The position numbers were made by a program, and so were the translations under genes. DNA of 64,000 nucleotides, taken from contig NZ_JIAR01000025.1 in assembly GCF_000620705.1 (NCBI RefSeq), positions 193,501 to 257,500 on the forward strand, written 5' to 3'. Shown one piece after another: positions 8,243-15,712 of the stretch; position 1 is the stretch's first letter; every line of letters begins with the position of its first letter. Under the pieces are notes generated by a model. That model ran no database searches. It was not told where the DNA came from and saw only the letters and a program-made list of their open reading frames with translations. This DNA comes from Nocardioides sp. URHA0020 (GTDB lineage: Bacteria; Actinomycetota; Actinomycetes; Propionibacteriales; Nocardioidaceae).

Positions 8243-9037
8243 TCAGACCTCACGCCACCCGGTCGCGGAGTCGTGTCCGTGCGCGGCCATCAGCATCAGG
8301 CCACCGTCGACGGCGTAGGAGGAGCCGGTCACGTACGCCGAGCGCGGTGACGCCAGGAAGCCGATGACCGAGGCGACCTCGTTGACGTGGCCCGGGCGAC
8401 CGAGCGGGTTGCCCGGGCGCTCCTCGTGGTAGGCGTCCGACTCGTCGAGCCCGGTCATCGCCGTGGCGATCTCGCCGGGCGCGACCGCGTTGACGGTGAT
8501 GTCGTGCTCGGCGAGCTCCAGCGCCAGCACCTTGGTCAGCATGCCGAGTCCCGCCTTGGCGGAGCAGTACGCCGCCGCCCCGAGCCGCGGGACGTGCTCG
8601 TGCACGCTGGTGACGTTGATGATGCGGCCACCACGGTCCGCCGCGATCATGCGGCGGGCAGCGGACTGGGCACACAGGAACGGACCGTCCAGGTCGGTCG
8701 CGAGCACCTGTCGCCAGGTCGCGAGGTCGAGGTCCAGCGCTCGCGAGGAGTGCCCGGTCCCGGCGACGTTGACCAGGACCCCCACTCCCCCGAGCTGGTC
8801 CGCGAGGCGGTCGACCACGGCCCCCGCGTCGGGCGCTGCGGCGTCGAGCTGCTCGACGAAGCACCGTTGGCCGCGCATCTCGACCTCCTTAGCGGTCGCT
8901 CGGACGCCGTCGGCGTCGGTGTGGAAGGTCGCTCCGATGTCGAAGCCCTCCGCCGCCAGGAGCTTCGCGGTCGCCTGCCCGATGCCGGAGTCGGCACCGG
9001 TGACGATGGCCAGTCGGGGGTGGTGTTCGCGCGCCAT
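8243..9037 (-). CDS. SDR family oxidoreductase (3-oxoacyl-reductase / glucose-dehydrogenase-like)
   Basis: 264 aa. The ATG at 9037 places the cofactor motif TGADSGIGQA at residues 12-21; an ATG 11 codons upstream would fall across the promoter. Classical SDR signatures are NVAG, the catalytic Ser in INVTSVHEHVPR, YCSAK and the VNAVAPGEIATAM loop. It is an NAD(P)H-dependent cytoplasmic oxidoreductase with unknown substrate. It is convergent with DUF4383 and divergent from a second SDR. Confidence 0.82.
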   Translation of the reverse strand: MAREHHPRLAIVTGADSGIGQATAKLLAAEGFDIGATFHTDADGVRATAKEVEMRGQRCFVEQLDAAAPDAGAVVDRLADQLGGVGVLVNVAGTGHSSRALDLDLATWRQVLATDLDGPFLCAQSAARRMIAADRGGRIINVTSVHEHVPRLGAAAYCSAKAGLGMLTKVLALELAEHDITVNAVAPGEIATAMTGLDESDAYHEERPGNPLGRPGHVNEVASVIGFLASPRSAYVTGSSYAVDGGLMLMAAHGHDSATGWREV

Positions 9038-9046
9038 GGCGCAGCG

Positions 9047-9072
9047 GTAGCCGCCCGCTGCGGGATTCATGC
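9047..9072 (-). promoter_or_regulatory. Candidate SigB/SigF-type promoter of the minus-strand SDR
   Basis: Minus strand GCAT (9069-9072), 16 nt, GGCTAC (9047-9052), ending 9 nt before the ATG at 9037, so the mRNA would be nearly leaderless. Confidence 0.5.
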
Positions 9073-9091
9073 CGGCTGCCGGACGCGGTCG

Positions 9092-9116
9092 GCATGCCCG
9101 CCACCGGTCGGGATAC
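9092..9116 (+). promoter_or_regulatory. Candidate SigB/SigF-type promoter of the plus-strand SDR
   Basis: GCAT (9092-9095), 15 nt, GGATAC (9111-9116), 8 nt before the GTG at 9125. It mirrors the promoter at 9047-9072 within an 87-bp divergent gap. Confidence 0.5.
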
Positions 9117-9124
9117 CGGCGGCC

Positions 9125-10087
9125 GTGCGGACTCTCACGGATCAGGTGGTGCTGGTGACCGGTGCCTCGAGCGGCATCGGCCGCGCCACGGCGCTCGGCG
9201 CCGCCCGGGCCGGCGCCCACGTGGTGCTCGTCGCCCGCGACCCGACCGCGCTGCACTCGACTGCTGCCGAATGCGAGACGGCCGGCGCCGCGTCGACGCT
9301 GGTGGTCCCGACCGACGTCGGCCTCGACGACGCCGTGCGCGCCATGGTCTCGACCACGCTGGAGCGGCACGGGCGTCTCGACGTGGTGGTCTCGGGCGCC
9401 GGGGTGGTGTCGTACGGTCGCGCCGAGGCGGTCCCCGCCGAGGTCTTCGACCGCGTCCTGCGCACCAACCTCCTGGGAGCCGCGAACGTGGCCCGCCACG
9501 TGCTGCCGACACTGCGACACCAGCGGTCCGGCACCCTCCTCTACGTCGGCTCCGTCATCGGTCACGTCGCCGTGCCCTCGTTGACGGCGTACGCCGTCAG
9601 CAAGTGGGGCCTGCGGTCGCTGGTCCACCAGCTGCGCCTGGAGAACCGCGACCTGCGCGGCGTGCACATCGGCTACGTCGCGCCCGGCGGGGTCGACACG
9701 CCGATCTACCGGGAGGCGGCCAACTACGGGGGCTGGGAGGCCCGGCCACCGCCGCCGTACGTGCGTCCCGAGCGGGTCGCGCGGCAGATCCTCGATCGCC
9801 TCGCACGACCGCGCCGCCGCGCGCAGCTGAGCGCCGCCAACGACGTCGTGCGGTTCGGCTTCACGTGCCTGCCGGTCGTCTACGACCACCTGGTCGGACC
9901 GATGTGCCAGCTGCTGGCGGTCGATCTCAGCCGCCCCGCCCCGTCCACCTCCGGCAACGTGCTGCACTCCCGTGACACCGGTCACCAGGTCTCGGGTGAC
10001 CACGGCGGGGTCCTGCGCGGCATCGGCAGCAACGTCTCCTCGCTGCTACGCCGGGCGGCGGGCCACCCGGCGTCGGCGGATCCGTGA
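9125..10087 (+). CDS. SDR family oxidoreductase, long form
   Basis: 320 aa from a GTG at 9125 that puts TGASSGIGRAT at residues 12-22. Later motifs are the catalytic YVGSVIGH, the YAVSKWG active site and the post-catalytic VAPGGVDTPIY. After about residue 245 the chain continues with an extra 70-residue tail (PCQLL-like hydrophobic stretch then a polar end), longer than typical 250-aa SDRs and typical of SDR family NAD(P)-dependent proteins annotated as membrane-associated. Substrate unknown. Confidence 0.8.
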   Translation: MRTLTDQVVLVTGASSGIGRATALGAARAGAHVVLVARDPTALHSTAAECETAGAASTLVVPTDVGLDDAVRAMVSTTLERHGRLDVVVSGAGVVSYGRAEAVPAEVFDRVLRTNLLGAANVARHVLPTLRHQRSGTLLYVGSVIGHVAVPSLTAYAVSKWGLRSLVHQLRLENRDLRGVHIGYVAPGGVDTPIYREAANYGGWEARPPPPYVRPERVARQILDRLARPRRRAQLSAANDVVRFGFTCLPVVYDHLVGPMCQLLAVDLSRPAPSTSGNVLHSRDTGHQVSGDHGGVLRGIGSNVSSLLRRAAGHPASADP

Positions 10088-10098
10088 GGGTGACCCTC

Positions 10099-10124
10099 GG
10101 ATAGGCCGAGGACCGAGTGGGTAC
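10099..10124 (+). promoter_or_regulatory. Candidate SigB/SigF-type promoter of the DUF5709 gene
   Basis: GGAT (10099-10102), 16 nt, GGGTAC (10119-10124), 34 nt before the ATG at 10159. Confidence 0.55.
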
Positions 10125-10158
10125 CACGCCGGGACGCAACCGAGATGTGGAGGCACCG

Positions 10159-10680
10159 ATGAGCGACCAGCAGCCCGACGTGGACACGGCGATCGGCACC
10201 GACCCGGCCGTCGACGTCACCCAGGACGCCTCGGACAACGAGAGCTACCACGGCTACAGCGTCGACGACGAGACGCAGCCGCAGAGCACCGGCGACAGCT
10301 TGGTCGACGACGACCGTGGCCTGGCCGACCCCCTCGACGAGGGCTTCTCGCCGCCGGAGAAGTGGTCGGTGGCCCAGGGGTTCGGCAACACCCCGCTCGA
10401 GGAGAGCATGGGCGAGACGCTCGACCAGCGCCTCCAGCAGGAGATCCCGGAGCCCGACCCCTATGAGCTCGCCGAGCGCGAGGCGGTCACCGCCGAGCAG
10501 TCACAGACCGAGGTCGGCGATGAGCGGGCCGGCCGGCTCGTCGCTCCCGACGAGGGCGTGCGCACCGATGTCGAGGCGGGTCTGGTCGCCGAGGACGTCG
10601 GCATCGACGGCGCCGCAGCCGGCGCCGAGGAGGCGGCGGTCCACGTCGTCGACGACGACTACGTCGAGCCGCCGTCGTAG
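10159..10680 (+). CDS. DUF5709 family acidic protein
   Basis: 173 aa, ATG at 10159 with TGGAGG about 6 nt upstream. The chain is strongly acidic and contains the family core: DSLVDDDRGLADPLDEGFSP, then PPEKW, a GFGNTP stretch and ESMGETLDQRL. No hydrophobic segment is present, so it is predicted soluble and largely extended. DUF5709 proteins are small stress-associated actinobacterial proteins of unknown function. Its last 22 bp overlap the end of the convergent MBL gene. Confidence 0.78.
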   Translation: MSDQQPDVDTAIGTDPAVDVTQDASDNESYHGYSVDDETQPQSTGDSLVDDDRGLADPLDEGFSPPEKWSVAQGFGNTPLEESMGETLDQRLQQEIPEPDPYELAEREAVTAEQSQTEVGDERAGRLVAPDEGVRTDVEAGLVAEDVGIDGAAAGAEEAAVHVVDDDYVEPPS

Positions 10681-11471
10681 TCGGGCTGCAGGCTGACCGT
10701 CTCGCCGCGTCGTACGACGCGCAGCTGGGTCGCCACGCCGCGGCGGCCGCACGTGTCCACGAAGGCGCTCAGCGGAGACTTGAACACGCCGTAGTCGTCG
10801 TAGTGCACCGGCACCGCGACCCGGGGCGTCAGCAGCTGCAGCAGGTCGGCGCCCTGGCGGTCGTCCATGGTGACGGTGAGGCCGAGCAGCCGCGTGCCGC
10901 CGAGGTGGACGACGGCCGCATCCACGGGCCCGCAGCGCTCGGTGATCTGGGCGAGCGTCGGGGAGTAGAGCGTGTCACCGCTGACGTACACCCGGAGCGG
11001 CTGGCCGTCGGGTGACTCGAGCTCCAGGACGGTGCCCATCACCGGCGGCACCAGGGCGCGCGCCACCCCCTTCCCGTGCTGGCCCGGCACGGCTCGCACG
11101 CTGAGACGGTGCCCCGCGTCCTCGTACGACGTGGACTCCCAGGTGGCCAGGCCCGCGGCGTTCTCGAAGCCCCACTTCCGCAGCCGATCAGCGGCGCTGG
11201 TCGTCGACAGCACGGGAAGCGACCGGTCGAGCTCGGCACGGGCGGTGCGGTCGAAGTGGTCACCGTGCAGGTGGGAGAGCACGACGAGGTCCAGGGCGGG
11301 CAGGTCCTTCACCCGGCGGCTGGGCTCGGTCAGCCTGGTGGAGAAGAAGCCCTTGCCCAGGTAGGCACGTTGGCCCCGGTGCAGGAAGTTCGGGTCGGTG
11401 AGGATGGTGAAGGGACCCAGCCGCAGGATCGTGGTCGCCGTCCCGACGAACTCCAGTGTGGCGCTCACCAT
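10659..11471 (-). CDS. MBL-fold metallo-hydrolase
   Basis: 270 aa from an ATG at 11471 with GAGGAG 7 nt upstream. The metal motif HLHGDHFD lies near residue 67, further ligands are in the VSGDTLYSP region near 170, and a C-terminal histidine is in VPVHYDDYG near 230. The layout matches the UlaG-like/L-ascorbate-lactonase-like branch of MBL hydrolases. The substrate is unknown. It is cytoplasmic, with no signal peptide. It converges with the DUF5709 gene. Confidence 0.82.
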   Translation of the reverse strand: MVSATLEFVGTATTILRLGPFTILTDPNFLHRGQRAYLGKGFFSTRLTEPSRRVKDLPALDLVVLSHLHGDHFDRTARAELDRSLPVLSTTSAADRLRKWGFENAAGLATWESTSYEDAGHRLSVRAVPGQHGKGVARALVPPVMGTVLELESPDGQPLRVYVSGDTLYSPTLAQITERCGPVDAAVVHLGGTRLLGLTVTMDDRQGADLLQLLTPRVAVPVHYDDYGVFKSPLSAFVDTCGRRGVATQLRVVRRGETVSLQPDYDGGST

Positions 11472-11642
11472 GGCAGTGCTCCTCGCGTAGGTCCGGTGGT
11501 GGACCTCGGTCCCCGAAGCCACCGGTCCCAAACCGCACCACTACCCCTGAGGAGGTAGTGGCGCCCCGACGCGTCGGCTAGCGTCGGGGTGCGACACCGA
11601 GCTCAGAACCGGCCGGTGCAGCTTTCCTCTCGGGATTCACTC

Positions 11643-12035
11643 ATGACTGCAACGTTCCACCTCTGCTCGGCGCCGTCCCACGCATCGCTCCGCATCGACG
11701 GCGAGCTGGACGTCCAGAGCCGCGGGCCCCTCGCCTGGCGGCTGCTCGACCTCGAGCAGCTCCGGTGCACCCGCTACCTGCTCGACCTCGGCAACGTGAC
11801 CCACGTCGACTCCAGCTGCCTGCGACTGATCGACGACGCGCGCGAGCGGATCGTCGCCCGCGGTGCCGAGCTCCAGGTCGAGTCGGCGTCGCTGTGCTTC
11901 CGGCTCCTGACCCGGGTCGGCGGCTACACCGCGCTCGCCGAGGAGGCCGAACGACAGCTCGTGGCTGCTTCGGCGGGCGACCGGATGCTGCGGACGCTGC
12001 CCGGCCGCGACACCGCGGCGGGGCCCGCCGGCTGA
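11643..12035 (+). CDS. STAS-domain protein (anti-sigma-factor-antagonist-like)
   Basis: 130 aa, ATG at 11643; no good ribosome site is visible, and a GTG 18 codons upstream is an alternative. STAS features are HASLRIDGELDVQSRG and YLLDLGNVTHVDSSCLRLIDDA. Unlike the STAS protein at 5577-5978, it keeps the DSS motif whose first serine is phosphorylated in SpoIIAA/RsbV, so it could be switched by an RsbW-like kinase. No such kinase is in this window. It is a plausible part of sigma-factor partner switching. Confidence 0.75.
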   Translation: MTATFHLCSAPSHASLRIDGELDVQSRGPLAWRLLDLEQLRCTRYLLDLGNVTHVDSSCLRLIDDARERIVARGAELQVESASLCFRLLTRVGGYTALAEEAERQLVAASAGDRMLRTLPGRDTAAGPAG

Positions 12036-12056
12036 GTGGGACGACCAGAGGGGTGC

Positions 12057-12081
12057 GGATACCCGGCGCCCTTCGGGGTAC
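12057..12081 (+). promoter_or_regulatory. Candidate SigB/SigF-type promoter of the small-protein/hemerythrin operon
   Basis: GGAT (12057-12060), 15 nt, GGGTAC (12076-12081), 35 nt before the ATG at 12117. It has the same GGAT/GGGTAC pair as at 10099-10124. Confidence 0.58.
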
Positions 12082-12116
12082 CGGCCCGTTCCCCCACCGA
12101 AGAGGAGTGATGAACC

Positions 12117-12356
12117 ATGGCCACAGGTGAGACCGGCTTCGACGACGTCACGTTCGACCTGATCTCGTTGCAGTACCACGCGCTCAAGGCCGGGCACGAC
12201 TACGGCCAGTACGTCCGCGACGCCGAGAACGCGGGACGCGACGACATCGCCGGCTTCTTCCGCGACGTGATGGAGCAGGACAGCGCCCGCGCGCACCAGT
12301 GCCACGCGTTCCTGGCCGAGCTGGGCGGCACCGACAACACCGCACCCCAGGCGTGA
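12117..12356 (+). CDS. Small helical protein, unknown function
   Basis: 79 aa, ATG at 12117 with AGAGGAG 11-17 nt upstream. Two amphipathic helices are predicted, residues about 10-40 (LISLQYHALKAGHDYGQYVRDAE) and 45-70 (DDIAGFFRDVMEQDSARAHQCHAFL). The E-x6-H and spaced histidines look like half of a ferritin-like bundle, but I cannot assign metal binding with confidence. It is followed after 3 nt by the hemerythrin gene, so the pair is likely co-translated. Confidence 0.65.
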   Translation: MATGETGFDDVTFDLISLQYHALKAGHDYGQYVRDAENAGRDDIAGFFRDVMEQDSARAHQCHAFLAELGGTDNTAPQA

Positions 12357-12359
12357 GCG

Positions 12360-12941
12360 GTGGGTGACGCAGCGGAGGACCGGGCGAAGGCTGCCACCTA
12401 TCCGGAGGGCGACGTGCTCCGCGTGCTCTACGAGCAGCATGCGCGGATCCGTGACCTGTTCGCCGCGGTGAAGGCCGCGGGCGGCGACCGCAGGAGCGAG
12501 ACCTTCGCCGAGCTGCGCACCCTGCTCGCGGTGCACGAGACGGCTGAGGAGATGGTGATCAGGCCGGCCACCACGGCGGCCGGCGGCAAGGACGTCGCCG
12601 ACGCCCGCAACCACGAGGAGGCCGAGGCCAACGAGGTCCTCCAGCGGCTGGAGAAGCTCGATCCGGCCGGGTCGGACTTCGAGTCCCTGCTCGCGGAGCT
12701 CGAGGCGTCGGTGGACGAGCACGCCGAGGCCGAGGAGCACGAGGAGTTCCCGCTGATCGAGTCCTCGTGCGACGAGGGGCAGCGGCAGGCGATGGGCATG
12801 CACCTGCGCGCCGCGGAGGCCGTCGCACCGACGCACCCCCATCCGTCGACCGCGGGCTCGACGGTCGCGCAGTACGCGGTCGGGCCGTTCGCCTCGATCA
12901 TCGACCGCACCCGCGACGCCGTACGCGCGGCGATGCACTGA
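12360..12941 (+). CDS. Hemerythrin HHE cation-binding domain protein
   Basis: 193 aa from a GTG 3 nt after the previous stop. The HHE pattern is visible: EQHARIRDLFAAV near residue 25, LLAVHETAEEMVIRP near 60, NHEEAEANEVL near 85 and DEHAEAEEHEEFPLI near 120. These histidines and carboxylates would form a di-iron site that binds O2, NO or senses redox state. The C-terminal 50 residues are lower in complexity. It is co-transcribed with the small helical protein under a stress-type promoter. Confidence 0.85.
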   Translation: MGDAAEDRAKAATYPEGDVLRVLYEQHARIRDLFAAVKAAGGDRRSETFAELRTLLAVHETAEEMVIRPATTAAGGKDVADARNHEEAEANEVLQRLEKLDPAGSDFESLLAELEASVDEHAEAEEHEEFPLIESSCDEGQRQAMGMHLRAAEAVAPTHPHPSTAGSTVAQYAVGPFASIIDRTRDAVRAAMH

Positions 12942-12970
12942 GCCCTCGGGCGCCCGGCCGACCAGGGCTC
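12940..12970 (+). terminator. Hairpin after the hemerythrin gene
   Basis: Inverted repeat GAGCCCT (12940-12946) / AGGGCTC (12964-12970) with a 17-nt loop, overlapping the stop codon. There is no T-run, as is usual in high-GC actinobacteria. Confidence 0.4.
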
Positions 12971-12973
12971 CCC

Positions 12974-12999
12974 GCATGCCGCAGCACGGACCGGGCTAC
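12974..12999 (+). promoter_or_regulatory. Candidate SigB/SigF-type promoter of DUF2243-CtaG
   Basis: GCAT (12974-12977), 16 nt, GGCTAC (12994-12999), 8 nt before the GTG at 13008. The same GCAT/GGCTAC pair occurs at 9047-9072. Confidence 0.5.
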
Positions 13000-13007
13000 C
13001 CCGCGGC

Positions 13008-13538
13008 GTGCGCGCTCACGAGTCAGGACCCCCGCCCGCCCTCACAGCGCCCGGCATCGTGCTGGGAGTCGGCCTCGGCGGCTTCGTCGACGGCATCCTG
13101 CTGCACCAGGTGCTCCAGTGGCACCACATGCTGACATCGACCGACACCGACCACGTCGGGATCCGGTACTACCCCGCCGACTCCGTGCACGGGCTGCGGA
13201 TCAACACGGTCTGGGACGGCGTCTTCCACACCTTCACCTGGCTGATGGTGCTCGGCGGCCTGGCCCTGCTCTACGCGCGCGTCCAGCACTCCCGCGGCCG
13301 GGTCTGGCGGTCCCGGGCGTTGTGGGGCTGGGCCCTTGTCGGCTGGGGGGTCTTCAACCTGGTGGAGGGGATCGTCGACCACCACCTCCTCGGCATCCAC
13401 CACGTGCGCGCCGGGGTGCACCAGAAAGCCTGGGACCTCGACTTCCTCGCGCTCGGCGTCCTGCTCGTGGTCGGCGGCTGGTTGATTCAGCGCGGCGCCG
13501 GGTTCGTCGACGCCGTGCCCGCACGCGGCACGCGGTGA
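13008..13538 (+). CDS. DUF2243 domain membrane protein
   Basis: 176 aa, GTG start. It has four hydrophobic segments and the DUF2243 hallmarks: GVGLGGFVDGILLHQVLQWHHM in the first helix, DGVFHTFTW near 68, and FNLVEGIVDHHLLGIHHV near 120. The many histidines in membrane segments suggest metal or heme handling, but no function is established. It is coupled to the next gene by a 4-bp overlap, a pairing with CtaG that recurs in actinobacteria. Confidence 0.82.
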   Translation: MRAHESGPPPALTAPGIVLGVGLGGFVDGILLHQVLQWHHMLTSTDTDHVGIRYYPADSVHGLRINTVWDGVFHTFTWLMVLGGLALLYARVQHSRGRVWRSRALWGWALVGWGVFNLVEGIVDHHLLGIHHVRAGVHQKAWDLDFLALGVLLVVGGWLIQRGAGFVDAVPARGTR

Positions 13539-14326
13539 GCGGCGCGGTCGTCGACCTGGCGCCGTCGGCGGCCGGGTCGGTCCTCGCGTGCGGCTACGTG
13601 TGGCTCGCTGCGCGCGACGGGCGCCGGTGGCCCGTCGGCCGCACCCTTCTCTTCCTGGCCGGCGCGGCCGTCCTGACGATCGCCGTGTCGCCGCCCGTCG
13701 ACCGGCTGGCCGACCATGACTTCGGCGGACACGCGGCCCAGCATCTCCTGCTGGCCATGGTGGCGCCGCTCGGCCTCGCCCTCGGGGCGCCGGTCACCCT
13801 CCTGCTGCGCGGGCTGCCCCACGCAGCGGCCCGCCGGCTGGGTCGTGCCCTGCACACGGCGCCGATCCGGTTGCTCGCCCGCCCCTCCGTCGCGCTGCTG
13901 CTCTCGAGCGGCGGCCTGGTGCTGCTGTACTTCACCCCGCTGTACGACGCGAGCACCCGGGACCCGGTCGTCCACGCGCTGGTGCACCTGCACCTGCTGG
14001 CCTCCGGCCTGCTCTTCGCCTGGGTGATCGCCGGACCCGACCCCGCCCCGGTGCGCGCGTCGGTGCCCGCACGGCTGGTCGTCCTCGGCGTCGCGGTCGC
14101 CGTGCACGCTGTGGTGTCCCAGCTGCTCTTCGCCGGGATCCTCGTGCAGGTGCACGAGCCGGTCGGCGAGATGCAGGCCGCCGGCAACCTCATGTACGTC
14201 GGTGGTGACGTCGCCGAGGTCCTGCTCGCGCTCGCGCTGCTGCTGACGTGGCGCCGCGGCGGCGACGGCTCCCGCCGTCGCCGGACGGCCGGGTCGTCGC
14301 CGCGGGTCACTCACGCTCGGACGTGA
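13535..14326 (+). CDS. CtaG-family membrane protein (cytochrome c oxidase assembly-like)
   Basis: 263 aa from a GTG overlapping the previous stop by 4 bp. About seven hydrophobic helices are present, with histidine-rich loops HDFGGHAAQHLLLAMVAPL, VHALVHLHLLASGLLF and GNLMYVGGDVAEVLLA, as in the caa3_CtaG family. Members are linked to copper delivery to cytochrome oxidase. Here, paired with DUF2243 and away from oxidase genes, a stress-related membrane metal role is possible. The tail is rich in Arg. Confidence 0.82.
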   Translation: MSGAVVDLAPSAAGSVLACGYVWLAARDGRRWPVGRTLLFLAGAAVLTIAVSPPVDRLADHDFGGHAAQHLLLAMVAPLGLALGAPVTLLLRGLPHAAARRLGRALHTAPIRLLARPSVALLLSSGGLVLLYFTPLYDASTRDPVVHALVHLHLLASGLLFAWVIAGPDPAPVRASVPARLVVLGVAVAVHAVVSQLLFAGILVQVHEPVGEMQAAGNLMYVGGDVAEVLLALALLLTWRRGGDGSRRRRTAGSSPRVTHART

Positions 14327-14553
14327 CCCGCACGGCGCGAAGCCGGGAGCGGCGCGGCCTCCGGCGGCAGCGAGATGCTCCCGTGGGCCAGGGGCGTCGA
14401 GGACCAGCTGGCGACGTGACGGCGAGCGGCCGTGCGGGCGGCCAGCACGGCGAGCACCATCAGCGCGGTGCCGATGCCCCACCACGTGCCGGTCAGCGCA
14501 CAGAGCAGCGCGAGGCAGAGCTGGAGGCGGACGGGCGAGAGGAAGACGAGCAT
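14311..14553 (-). CDS. Small membrane protein, unknown
   Basis: 80 aa, ATG at 14553 preceded by AAGGAG at 7 nt. A hydrophobic N-terminal half (LQLCLALLCALTGTWWGIGTALMVLAVLAA) suggests two short helices, followed by a polar C-terminus. It lies 31 nt after the exporter gene and is probably in the same transcript. Its end overlaps the convergent CtaG gene by 16 bp. No family recognised. Confidence 0.55.
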   Translation of the reverse strand: MLVFLSPVRLQLCLALLCALTGTWWGIGTALMVLAVLAARTAARRHVASWSSTPLAHGSISLPPEAAPLPASRRAGHVRA

Positions 14554-14584
14554 GGCGTTCTCCTTGGCGGGACCTGGTCCCAGG

Positions 14585-15703
14585 TCAGGTGAGGACGAGC
14601 AGGCAGAGACCGACCGTCAGGGCCGGGATCGTGGTCAGGACGGTGGCCAGCAGGGCCGAGCGGTGCTCGAGAGCCAGCAGCGGGATCAGTGCGTCCCCGT
14701 CCTGGCTGACGGTGTTGGCCATCAGGGTGGACAACGGCATGCCGCCCGCGACGAAGATGCCGGCGAAGACGATCTGCACGGCACAGCCCGGGATCAGCCC
14801 GATGCAGGCTCCGACGACGACGCCGGCCACCCCGAAGAGCGGGAGCTGCGACCCGTCGAAGCCGGTGACGTGGGTGACCAGCGACCACGCGACGTACGCG
14901 ATGGCCACCCAGACGGTCACGAAGGCGACCTCCTCGCCTCCGTGGCGGAGCACGCCCGACATGGAGCCCGGCCGCGTGTTGTCCTCGTCGTCGTCGGCCA
15001 GCCTGCACCCGTTGCGGATGAAGAAGACCACCGCGAGGGACGTGCCCAGGACACCGACGACCAGGTAGAGGTTCGAGGGTGCCAGCACCTGGAAGGTCAC
15101 CGGCACGCTGAGCGTGGCGCCCGTGCCGAGCAGCACCCACAACAGCACCGGCAGCACCCCGAGGTCGTGGAGCCGCAGGGCCGGCAGGGCCGGCACGCCC
15201 GGCAGGGTCGGCACGGTCGCGCCGGCGACGTCGCGCTCGTGGGGGCAGGACACCGGGTCCGGCCCCGTGTCGACGTGGTTCACCCCGTCGGCCGCCCCGT
15301 CCACCCGCCGCCGCGGCGCGATGCCCAGGGCGTCGACGAGGTAGCCGGTCGAGGCGCCGACCACCAGCAGCACCAGCTTGAGCTGCACGGTCAGCAGGGG
15401 GTCGGCCGCCAGGAGGACCCAGGAGGCATCCCCCATGGTGGCGACCAGCGCGGCGATCGCGGCGCCGTACGACACGGCACCTCGCGAGTAGGCCGACATC
15501 ACGATGATCGCGCCACCGCAGCCCGGTGGCATCGTGAGCGCCGCCGCCACCAGTGGGGCCAGTCCGCGACGACGCTGGAGGCTGTCGTCGAGGCGGTGGC
15601 CCCACCGGTGCCGCGCCCACCCGAACGGCGCGACCAGCAGGGCGACGAAGACGCCGACCTGCATGAAGGCGTCGGCGAGCGGGCGCAGGATCAGATCAGT
15701 CAT
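14585..15703 (-). CDS. Putative manganese/heavy-metal exporter (10-TM, ArsP_2-like)
   Basis: 372 aa, ATG at 15703. About ten hydrophobic helices are arranged as two repeats. Each half has a conserved GC/PGC motif: PPGCGGAIIVMSAYSRGAVSYGAA in the first and GLIPGCAVQIVFAGIFVAGGM in the second. This is the putative manganese transporter / ArsP_2 family. A His-rich cytoplasmic loop (about residues 130-165) separates the halves. The gene starts 9 nt after the manganese-catalase stop, which supports manganese as substrate. Confidence 0.78.
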   Translation of the reverse strand: MTDLILRPLADAFMQVGVFVALLVAPFGWARHRWGHRLDDSLQRRRGLAPLVAAALTMPPGCGGAIIVMSAYSRGAVSYGAAIAALVATMGDASWVLLAADPLLTVQLKLVLLVVGASTGYLVDALGIAPRRRVDGAADGVNHVDTGPDPVSCPHERDVAGATVPTLPGVPALPALRLHDLGVLPVLLWVLLGTGATLSVPVTFQVLAPSNLYLVVGVLGTSLAVVFFIRNGCRLADDDEDNTRPGSMSGVLRHGGEEVAFVTVWVAIAYVAWSLVTHVTGFDGSQLPLFGVAGVVVGACIGLIPGCAVQIVFAGIFVAGGMPLSTLMANTVSQDGDALIPLLALEHRSALLATVLTTIPALTVGLCLLVLT

Positions 15704-15712
15704 CGCGGCTGC

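Noticed and set aside
8243..10003. Extended minus-strand frame joining SDR sequence to a long upstream part
   Set aside because: The part before 9037 is antisense to the second SDR and has no SDR features; the promoter at 9047-9072 sets the real start.
14571..14586. GACCTGG-TC-CCAGGTC palindrome at the end of the metal exporter gene
   Set aside because: It overlaps the stop codon and has a 2-nt loop, too tight for a terminator. It could be a regulator site, but nothing supports that.
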